Source of the DNA: Methylobacter sp.
GTDB lineage: Bacteria > Pseudomonadota > Gammaproteobacteria > Methylococcales > Methylomonadaceae
Direction of reading: 5' to 3'
Assembly: GCA_025361585.1 (NCBI GenBank)
Contig: JANYKK010000146.1
Location: 1-40,722, forward strand
Length of the DNA: 40,722 nucleotides
Position numbers and translations under genes: made by a program. Below the pieces are notes generated by a model, which was not told the DNA's origin, searched no databases, and was given only the letters and a program-made list of their open reading frames with translations. Each line of letters starts with the position of its first letter. The first letter of the stretch is position 1. Below are positions 26,617 to 33,836 of this stretch, piece by piece.

Positions 26617-28487
26617 CCGCCCAACTTCCGCCCCAAATGGTATTTCAGCCACTAAAACTCAACGCCAGTGGCGTGATGGTGCCAATTCCCGGAGGCAAGC
26701 TCTACACTTATCAACAGGGAACGCTAGTTCCCCAGGCAGTCTACACAGATGCCACGCTGACAACGCCTTGCACGAATCCACTAGTTCTGGACGCCAACGG
26801 TATCAGCGTCTTCTGGATGGCACCTGGGGGATACCAGTTCTGGCTCAAGGACTCCAGTGATGTCACGATCTACCCCTATCCCATTGATAGGGTGACCAAT
26901 ACCATTGATGGAATTCAGGGCGTGCAGGGTCTGCAAGGAACTCCTGGTTCTGTATGGCGCGATGGCTCAGGTACTCCATCTAGTTTGATGGGCATCGATG
27001 GTGACTACTACCTAGACAATGTTTCTGGCGATGTCTGGTGTCGCGTGACTGGTGTCTACGCTCTTCGTGGAAACATTAAGGGTCCTCCGGCTGCCACCGT
27101 TAATGCGATTGAAAACAGTTCTTTCTATGGCGGCGCAGCTCCCTGGAGTCTGTTCGCAGCGCTCTCTAATGGAATAACTCCGGTTCTACTGGGCGGGCGG
27201 TTCCCCAACTCCAAAGCACCGAGTGTCTTTGCTCAGTCGCTCACTACAAATGTTCTTGCCATTGGCGAAGTCACCCAGGGTTTCGCTATCTGCAATCCAA
27301 TGGGAACTATGCTGATCACCTTCTACATGACAGCGTGGCGAGAGACAGCTACTCCTCCCAATACGGCGTATTCTGCGCAGGTGAAGGCATACATTCACAA
27401 TGCTCAGAATGACACTGAAACCTTAGTGGGGACCTTCCCCATTCTGCAGGGCGCAATCAATACGACCTACGCTACGGCGACTTGGAATCAGCAGTCTATC
27501 GATATCACGGCTTACCTGCCTTCTATCGGCACTTACGGTGTCCGTTTCGAGGTTCAGTCTACCTGCGATAATACTGGTGGAGTTGCTGGTGGAAAGGGCA
27601 TCTACTGCGCCATTGATGATGTAGTCCTGAATGTCACGGGGACTGGTGTCGCAGGCCCAACAGGCCCCGCTGGACCGCAAGGTCCCGTCGGGCCTGCTGG
27701 ATCTGGCTACCAGCAGAAAGTAATCTTCATTTCTAACGGCTCGTGGACTCCCCCAGCCAACGTCAACTTTGCTGATGTCTTGTGCGTCGGTGGCGGAGGC
27801 GGAGGCGGAGGCGGAGCTCAGGCTGCGAATTCTGCTGGCGGAGGCGGGGGCGGAGCTGCTGCTACGATTCTTCGGCGTGTCCCCGTAACCCCGGGCACGC
27901 CCATCACTATCGTCATCGGGACTGCGGGTTCTGGTGGAGCGACTAATGTCGCGGGAACTGCGGGAACCGCGACTACCTTCGGTGCGCTTATTACTGCGAA
28001 TGGTGGGGGTTCGGGTGGCGCAGGGGCGCTCTCTGTTCCTGGCCTTGCAGGAAGCGCAGCATTCGCCTCAGTTACTGGAGTCACTCCCGGTGGTCGGGCC
28101 TATACCTATTCTAACAGCACTGGTACCGGTTCTGCAGTCAATATGATGTTTGGAAATGCTGTCTTGATGGGCGGATCTAATGGTGGCGTTGGTGGGACTG
28201 GCAGTTCTTCTAGCCCCACAGCAGGTGGAAACGGTTATCCTTCTGAGACAGCTAATGGCGGAACTGGCGGATCCGCTGGTTCAGTCTACGGCGGTGGCGG
28301 TGGCGGTGGAGCTTGCCCCTACGGAAATGGCGGTCAGGGTCAGAATGGCGGTTCTGGCGGTGGTGGGCAGACGCCCAGTGCCGGGAATTATGGATCTGCT
28401 GGTGGCGGCGGCGGCGGAGTTTCTGCTGGTGGATCTGCTGGTGGCGGCGGTGCCCCTGGATATGCCGTCGTCTGGTATCAGGGTTAG
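26613..28487 (+). CDS. Tail fiber with collagen-like GPxG segment and Gly-rich adhesin-like C-terminus
   Basis: N-terminus GGKLYTYQQGTLVPQAVYTDATLTTPCTNPLVLDANG; GPTGPAGPQGPVGPAGS; poly-Gly C-terminus. Confidence 0.75.
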   Translation: MTAQLPPQMVFQPLKLNASGVMVPIPGGKLYTYQQGTLVPQAVYTDATLTTPCTNPLVLDANGISVFWMAPGGYQFWLKDSSDVTIYPYPIDRVTNTIDGIQGVQGLQGTPGSVWRDGSGTPSSLMGIDGDYYLDNVSGDVWCRVTGVYALRGNIKGPPAATVNAIENSSFYGGAAPWSLFAALSNGITPVLLGGRFPNSKAPSVFAQSLTTNVLAIGEVTQGFAICNPMGTMLITFYMTAWRETATPPNTAYSAQVKAYIHNAQNDTETLVGTFPILQGAINTTYATATWNQQSIDITAYLPSIGTYGVRFEVQSTCDNTGGVAGGKGIYCAIDDVVLNVTGTGVAGPTGPAGPQGPVGPAGSGYQQKVIFISNGSWTPPANVNFADVLCVGGGGGGGGGAQAANSAGGGGGGAAATILRRVPVTPGTPITIVIGTAGSGGATNVAGTAGTATTFGALITANGGGSGGAGALSVPGLAGSAAFASVTGVTPGGRAYTYSNSTGTGSAVNMMFGNAVLMGGSNGGVGGTGSSSSPTAGGNGYPSETANGGTGGSAGSVYGGGGGGGACPYGNGGQGQNGGSGGGGQTPSAGNYGSAGGGGGGVSAGGSAGGGGAPGYAVVWYQG

Positions 28488-28495
28488 GAGGATGC

Positions 28496-28720
28496 ATGAA
28501 CTCTAACCTGGAAGCCCCTGAACGACGACATAGTTGGCGGCTGTGGTTTCACGCCACTGTGGAAATCTGTAAGATTGCGTTCTTTATCTCAGCCGCACAT
28601 CTAACCATGAAAATGGTTGCCTATTTTCCGATTATCGTGGAAGAGATAAAGAAGCAGAGTATTCTTGTGCAGGAAATTCGTGATGACCTCAGACTCCATC
28701 TAAAGGATCTGCACAAATGA
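28496..28720 (+). CDS. Small membrane protein (holin/lysis-associated candidate)
   Basis: MNSNLEAPERRHSWRLWFHATVEICKIAFFISAAHLTMKMVAYF..., RBS AGGAGG upstream. Confidence 0.55.
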   Translation: MNSNLEAPERRHSWRLWFHATVEICKIAFFISAAHLTMKMVAYFPIIVEEIKKQSILVQEIRDDLRLHLKDLHK

Positions 28721-28932
28721 GTTTTCCAATTATTCCAGATGTATCAACGCTTAATACGCTGATTCTGGCAACCGCGGTCTATTTTCTGCGTGACTTTGCG
28801 CTCACAGTTAAGGAGCTGAAAAAGGCGCTAGAAGAACATAGGCTGGAGGTCGCTAAATTCTACGCCACGCATGTTGATGTGAATGATGCCATCGATCGTC
28901 ACGAGAAGTCCTTACATAGGGAGATGTCATGA
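28717..28932 (+). CDS. Small hypothetical protein with N-terminal hydrophobic segment and charged helix
   Basis: 71-aa ORF, ATGA coupling on both sides. Confidence 0.55.
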   Translation: MSFPIIPDVSTLNTLILATAVYFLRDFALTVKELKKALEEHRLEVAKFYATHVDVNDAIDRHEKSLHREMS

Positions 28933-29123
28933 GCAAGAACTCCAAGCCTGGGCAAGTGCAGGGGATTAAACTCGCAAAGCCGAAGGCTCTGATCACCGCG
29001 CAGCCTAAGATGCCCAAAGCTCTTCCTACTACACTGGCAAAGATGGCCTCCATGCCTGGGCCGACTCCTAGACAGACGCCTCTACCTAAGATGTCAAAGG
29101 TCAAGCCGCCGAAGCTTAAGTGA
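28929..29123 (+). CDS. Small Lys/Pro-rich basic protein
   Basis: 64-aa ORF, coupled start; MSKNSKPGQVQGIKLAKPK...KPPKLK. Confidence 0.5.
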   Translation: MSKNSKPGQVQGIKLAKPKALITAQPKMPKALPTTLAKMASMPGPTPRQTPLPKMSKVKPPKLK

Positions 29124-29219
29124 CAGCCCTGGGGCCTAGCTGGTGGCGCCAAAAAGTTATTCACGAGGCTTTAAGAGGCATCCAGCGCTCACGCAATACC
29201 ATTCAATAGGGGGTTTACA

Positions 29220-29633
29220 GTGGGTTTAGACATCGCAGGCATCGGAGCAGTCGCTGACTTAGCAAAGGACCTTGTCAACAGATTCTTCCCTAGCAAAACT
29301 GAGGAAGAGAAAGCGAATATGTCGTTGATCCTTGCTACTATGCAGAACCAGATGGCCATGAACCAGGGCCAGATGGACATTGATAAGACTGAAGCTGCCA
29401 GCCCCAGTCTCTTTGTCAGTGGATGGAGGCCGATGGTAGGCTGGGTCTGCGGTTCGGCCTGCGCCTGGAATTGGGTGGGCCTGCCCATCGCGAAGTTTGG
29501 CCTTGCGATTTTCGGCAAAGTTCTAGCGGTAGCACCCGCAGACTTGACGCAGATGCTACCGCTTTTACTTGGTCTTCTTGGAATGGGCGCCTTGCGAACT
29601 TATGAAAAGACGCAGGGTGTTGCTAGGACGTGA
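29220..29633 (+). CDS. Holin (3-TM-like family)
   Basis: GTG start; FVSGWRPMVGWVCGSACAWNWVGLPI...LPLLLGLLGMGALRTYEK typical of 3TM phage holins. Confidence 0.75.
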   Translation: MGLDIAGIGAVADLAKDLVNRFFPSKTEEEKANMSLILATMQNQMAMNQGQMDIDKTEAASPSLFVSGWRPMVGWVCGSACAWNWVGLPIAKFGLAIFGKVLAVAPADLTQMLPLLLGLLGMGALRTYEKTQGVART

Positions 29634-30018
29634 TTTCTGCCAAGGACTCCAGTTCTTGCATGTAAACCTGGAGTCGGTCAATATCCATCGTGCCTTCCCA
29701 TGTAGCTGCCACTTTCATGATCCGGGCCTCTAGGGGCCCGAGATCATTTACAAGGCAGAAACGGTCGATGGCGCCGAAGTCCCTAACAATAGGCGGCGGT
29801 GTGATACGATCTGCTTCATAGAACTCACGAATCTTGAGCAGGTAGTGAAGGGCCTTTCTGACATCCTGGAGGCCATTCTTCTTTTTCCAGCGGTAGACGT
29901 ATTTCGTGAGATTCCCCTCCAGGTAGCGCCCATCCAGGCAGTCGTTAACGAAGTCCCAGTGCTGATAGTCAGTCTGGTAATGGCGACCTCCTTCTTGCTC
30001 GTGATTAGCTGATTGCAT
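29623..30018 (-). CDS. DUF3310-family protein
   Basis: HYQTDYQHWDFVNDCLDGRYLEGNLTKYVYRWKKKNGLQDVRKALHYL. Confidence 0.8.
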   Translation of the reverse strand: MQSANHEQEGGRHYQTDYQHWDFVNDCLDGRYLEGNLTKYVYRWKKKNGLQDVRKALHYLLKIREFYEADRITPPPIVRDFGAIDRFCLVNDLGPLEARIMKVAATWEGTMDIDRLQVYMQELESLAEITS

Positions 30019-30538
30019 CGGTGAGTCTCCGCATAATAGCGCGGATGGCGTTAAAGACCATCCGCTCATGTTGATTCGTCCCCATTTCGTCGATATAGGA
30101 GCAGTACCGGTTATAAACATCGCGGATACTGTGGTTCCCTAGTTCGTATTCATTGATGCAGTAGATCATCCCATCCATACAGTCGGCGATTTTAAGGATG
30201 CGTAATTCATCTGGACTAAGATGGATTTCGAAGTCCATATCATGCTCGCCTAGAACTTCGTGTTCCATACGCTGAACCATCTCGGCCAGTTCCGGAAACT
30301 TCCGCTTAGTGGGGGAGCTTATATCTCCCGTGACCTGTTCCGCTAGATCATGGGCCAGCGCCGCCATGATGAGATCTACCGTTGGTTCCTCGGCAAGCAT
30401 CCATACGAACCACGCCACACCGAAACTGTGGTGCGCGATAGTATTGTCTTTGAGTGTATTCTTTGTGTGGTAGCGTTTGACCAGCCCGCCCTGCCGGATG
30501 AAGTTAATCTGTTTGGTCATGAATTCACGTTCTATCAT
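30005..30538 (-). CDS. HD-domain phosphohydrolase (YfbR-like)
   Basis: NTIAHHSFGVAWFVWML...AALAHDLAEQVTGDISSPTKR (H...HD); ATGA overlap with the ThyA-like gene. Confidence 0.8.
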   Translation of the reverse strand: MIEREFMTKQINFIRQGGLVKRYHTKNTLKDNTIAHHSFGVAWFVWMLAEEPTVDLIMAALAHDLAEQVTGDISSPTKRKFPELAEMVQRMEHEVLGEHDMDFEIHLSPDELRILKIADCMDGMIYCINEYELGNHSIRDVYNRYCSYIDEMGTNQHERMVFNAIRAIMRRLTDAIS

Positions 30539-31527
30539 GCGCGCCTCTCAATCCACTGAGTGCAGGCCAGCCGCCAGTCATCGGCTTCGATACGCGCGAC
30601 ATGGCTCATACCGTCACCAGCTTTAGATTTTCGTTCGTGCCATGCAGCGAACATTGGCACAGCCGTATCCTTGAAAAACCTATCCATGAACAGTGTAGCC
30701 TGCAAAGGTTCGTCAAGGAACGCACTCAGATTAGACATCCAACTACGGTGGTCTGAATTAACGATTGGCATGGGGGCGACTGTCAATTCGTTCGCCAAAT
30801 TGTAGTGATCATTGATCACACAATGGCTTGCCATGACTTCGCGCGCTTCCGTGGAGTTGAGCTCTGGCAAACTTGTGTAAAGGTGGAAGTTATTACTGAA
30901 TTGATAGTAATATCCAATACCGATGCCAAGAGCTGCTGCCATGAATTCCAACAGAAAACTCATGTGGACAGCATTCGCCCCGTAAGCTCCCCAGTAGATA
31001 TCATTGCTTCGGTTGCACACCGTCATGTCTAGATGGTCTTCGCGAATACGGAAATAGATATGGGTATTGCAAGGAACATCTTTACTAAAGCTACCCAAAT
31101 CATTGATCCCATCCCACATCGCGATAACCACCCGACGATCAGCAGGATTGGCCTTCAGCATTTCGACAGCACGCCAAATCTGATCAATGCCGAAGTAGTG
31201 CCGCCATCGGTTTCCGTAGGCGCCGTTCACACTTTTGCCATCATCGCTGTATTCCAAGAATCTCTTGTTGAAGTATGCAGGCCAGGCAACATCACTACGA
31301 CCTGCCAGCATCCACATGGCCTCCATGAAGTGGAAGAATGGATTGGCGTCACGCAGGGGATTGAATAGCACACGTTCTTCAGACTTGGCATACATCGTCA
31401 TCACTGGGCATGGGGAAACAAGAACCGGCCCATTTCGGCTTTCTTCGATGGTGCCATGCTCGTTCAAATAACGAAGGCCGTGAGCCAGCGCATGATTGAC
31501 ATTCAGTGCTGGGATAACATACATCAC
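30535..31527 (-). CDS. Thymidylate synthase / deoxypyrimidine hydroxymethylase family protein
   Basis: NGAYGNRWRHYFGIDQI, DRRVVIAMW, VPCNTHIYFRI (catalytic Cys), CNRSNDIYWGAYGANAVHMSFL, NNFHLY. Confidence 0.85.
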   Translation of the reverse strand: MMYVIPALNVNHALAHGLRYLNEHGTIEESRNGPVLVSPCPVMTMYAKSEERVLFNPLRDANPFFHFMEAMWMLAGRSDVAWPAYFNKRFLEYSDDGKSVNGAYGNRWRHYFGIDQIWRAVEMLKANPADRRVVIAMWDGINDLGSFSKDVPCNTHIYFRIREDHLDMTVCNRSNDIYWGAYGANAVHMSFLLEFMAAALGIGIGYYYQFSNNFHLYTSLPELNSTEAREVMASHCVINDHYNLANELTVAPMPIVNSDHRSWMSNLSAFLDEPLQATLFMDRFFKDTAVPMFAAWHERKSKAGDGMSHVARIEADDWRLACTQWIERRA

Positions 31528-32366
31528 AGTCCTCCAGGGTATAGTGAGCGAGGCTTGCCTTCGCCTAGACGAGTTCGCTCATACTTATCGAATTCGCATA
31601 AGCAGTTCTGCAAATCCTGTGCATGGAGTTCAGGCCATCCAACAGAATCTGTAAGAGGATCGATATGCGTCTTGAGTTCCAGCAGTGTTGGGTGCCAAGT
31701 GGCACCGGGCCAAGTGGCATCAACGGGACGGCTGGCGACCCTGTTAAGCCCCCGACGACTACCGGGGCCACTAGCGGCCCAGTCCCACCAATCAGGCGCC
31801 TTAAAGAGCTCGCCAGCGTATTTCGTATCAGCAATCACCTGCCCCGTCATGAAGCTTCCCATACCGTTGAACTTGCTCAAGCGATCGAAGAAGCTCTGGA
31901 GAGTGTCACCCTGGCGTGGGCGCAGCTTATCACAGTTCGCCCACAAGGGATTCAGGACATACTGCACGAGATAGTCGACCTTGTCCATGGAGTGGCCGTT
32001 AGTGGAAACGATGTAGGCACCGCTGAATGCCTTCTTCCCTTCGTCCCGTTGCCGGTGCATGGCCTCGGTGAACCATACGGAATTCCAGGGCACCGGGTAG
32101 CCGATACGGGCCAGTGATTCAGGCCAGTTGACGAGTCGTGCCACCACCATCGCGAACCACAGGTCAGGATCGTCAGCATTCGGCTTGCGCCAATTCTCAG
32201 TGATCCACTGAGTTACTGAATCTAATTCTCGATAGATATTACAGAATCGGTAGCTGCCCAGAATCTTGTCGCGAGTCCAGGGCTTCTGGCCACCAGCGAT
32301 CTTAGCTTGGTAGATTAAGTGACGTTCTTTAATGAATGCCCAAAGTTCAGCGACTCGCAGCGTCAT
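31524..32366 (-). CDS. Putative DNA base hypermodification protein (5-hmdU kinase helical / aGPT-Pplase-like)
   Basis: LWAFIKERHLIYQAKIAGGQKPWTRDKILGSYRFCNIYRELDSVTQWITENWR; HhH-like SKFNGMGSFMTGQVIADTKY; internal ATG with AAGAAGG RBS. Confidence 0.7.
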   Translation of the reverse strand: MTLRVAELWAFIKERHLIYQAKIAGGQKPWTRDKILGSYRFCNIYRELDSVTQWITENWRKPNADDPDLWFAMVVARLVNWPESLARIGYPVPWNSVWFTEAMHRQRDEGKKAFSGAYIVSTNGHSMDKVDYLVQYVLNPLWANCDKLRPRQGDTLQSFFDRLSKFNGMGSFMTGQVIADTKYAGELFKAPDWWDWAASGPGSRRGLNRVASRPVDATWPGATWHPTLLELKTHIDPLTDSVGWPELHAQDLQNCLCEFDKYERTRLGEGKPRSLYPGGL

Positions 32367-33120
32367 TGTATGCCTTCTTCCACTGGACCTGCACATCGAG
32401 GCGAGTGGCGCCTCCCCACGCGACCTTGGTGGTCTTTTCAACGAGTTTCACGTATTTGGGATGGACTTCTGCCAGTTTGCGAGCATCAGCACTTTGCACT
32501 TCAAGAGAACGTGTAATGGAACATCCACCTGGGGCGTTGGAAGAACCTTGATCTTGAACCCAGTGAGCAAGAACACAATTCGCTAGCCCAAGTTCAAGAA
32601 GTTGAAGTGTGGCATCAAAATCACACATGTTTCCGCCACGCTTAAAATCAATCTTGTGTTTCCGGCAAATCGCGACATCGTAAGCCAGGATGCGCATCAT
32701 GCGGGTGCAGAAAGTGAAGGGCTCGGTGACTCGGTTGGCCCCTTCTCTCCCCATTACGCCGACATGGGAGTATCGCAGAAGTTGGAAACTGATCGTAGTG
32801 AACATGTCAATCTTTTCGAGGTCTGATGCCGGCTCGAACTTCGTAAGATCATCCATGCGCCGTTTGTAGAACCGTAGGTCGTCATCTAGCATACAGATCT
32901 GGGGCCCAAATCGTTTGTGATCATGCTTATCGACAATGAACTGGCGCTTGGCTGCGATTCCACGAACTTCCGATGGACAGACTAGTATGGGTTGAGCGCC
33001 AAACTTCGAAGCTTCCTCCTCGTATACGACAAGAACTGCCTTCTTGCGAAGCGGCTCCGGCAGGTTATTCAGGGTGACCTGTTTTCCTACTCTCCCGTAG
33101 GTGGGGATGTAAATGATCAC
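32347..33120 (-). CDS. GT-A fold glycosyltransferase-like protein
   Basis: IIYIPTYGRVGKQVTLNNLPEPLRKKAVLVVYEEE...PSEVRGIAAKRQFIVDK...ICMLDDDLRFYKR (DxD-like); GTG start at 33120 with GGAGGG RBS. Confidence 0.7.
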   Translation of the reverse strand: MIIYIPTYGRVGKQVTLNNLPEPLRKKAVLVVYEEEASKFGAQPILVCPSEVRGIAAKRQFIVDKHDHKRFGPQICMLDDDLRFYKRRMDDLTKFEPASDLEKIDMFTTISFQLLRYSHVGVMGREGANRVTEPFTFCTRMMRILAYDVAICRKHKIDFKRGGNMCDFDATLQLLELGLANCVLAHWVQDQGSSNAPGGCSITRSLEVQSADARKLAEVHPKYVKLVEKTTKVAWGGATRLDVQVQWKKAYNDAASR

Positions 33121-33131
33121 TTGCCTACCCT

Positions 33132-33168
33132 CCAAAGAAAGGGAGTGGCGTCGTCAGCCGCCACTCCC
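33132..33168 (-). terminator. Intrinsic terminator (GGGAGTGGC...GCCACTCCC + TTTCTTT on minus strand)
   Basis: 9-bp perfect stem 33141-33149/33160-33168, followed on the minus strand by TTTCTTTGGAGGG. Confidence 0.75.
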
Positions 33169-33184
33169 TTGTTCTACCTAGGAT

Positions 33185-33481
33185 CTAGTAGAGTTCGATG
33201 AACTCGTGCTCCACATCATAGCGCAGGGCCGCAGTCGTGCCACCATTGGCGAGGAAATCGTCAGTGGTCTTGGAAGTGGCATAGAGCGAAAAGATCTGGA
33301 AGGCGTTGCTGGAAGGACGCTTGGGGTTGTCCTTCACGAGCACGCGGATCTTCTGGTTCTCGACACGCTTTCCACGAGTCTTCGGCTCGGCACCGTCAGC
33401 AACGACAGGAGCCTTGGGGGCCTTGGCGGGCTTCGCTGCATCGGCAGCAGCCTTCGCGGGGGTGGGGACAGGAGAGGCCAT
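33185..33481 (-). CDS. Small Lys/Ala/Pro-rich protein, paralog of 7492-7755 (possible short form of a longer ORF to 33754)
   Basis: Internal ATG (MASPVPTPAKAAAD...) with GGAG RBS; IRVLVKDNPKRPSSNAFQIFSLYATSKTTDDFLANGGTTAALRYDVEHEFIELY. Confidence 0.7.
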   Translation of the reverse strand: MASPVPTPAKAAADAAKPAKAPKAPVVADGAEPKTRGKRVENQKIRVLVKDNPKRPSSNAFQIFSLYATSKTTDDFLANGGTTAALRYDVEHEFIELY

Positions 33482-33754
33482 AAATGGCTCCTTTTCGAAA
33501 AAGGCTAGGATCTTCCTAGCGCGTAGGGTGATGATCACCCCGTAGCCCAGCACTTTCCAGATCGTTTTCGCAAATCCCGCGATGGGATGCTCTGGATATT
33601 GCCAGACGAAGGTTGAATCAAACTGCTGGTTGGGCAGCTTGAGAAGGTCGATGTTCTTCTTGGTTCGGCCAACATAGGTGGTGAATTTCTCTCCAACTTC
33701 GACCCGTAAGATCGTGTGGCTATTCTTATCACTCATCACCATGTAGTCTGGCAC
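33482..33754 (-). CDS. N-terminal coding segment in frame with the 33185-33481 gene (MPDYMVMSDKNSHTILRVEVGEKFTTYVGRTKKN...); separate or fused product unresolved
   Basis: GTG start with GAGG RBS; no stop codon before the downstream ATG at 33481. Confidence 0.55.
33498..33520 (-). terminator. Intrinsic terminator-like hairpin inside the 33185-33754 ORF (GCTAGGA-AGA-TCCTAGC-CTTTTT)
   Basis: Perfect 7-bp stem, 3-nt loop, T5 tract on the minus strand, just upstream of RBS and ATG at 33481. Confidence 0.65.
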
Positions 33755-33836
33755 GCGAACCTCAGTGAACGTCGGTAATTACTAGTGGACTAATAGTATG
33801 GCATCCGTTACATTCACGCGCAAGGGTTTGAGAAAA

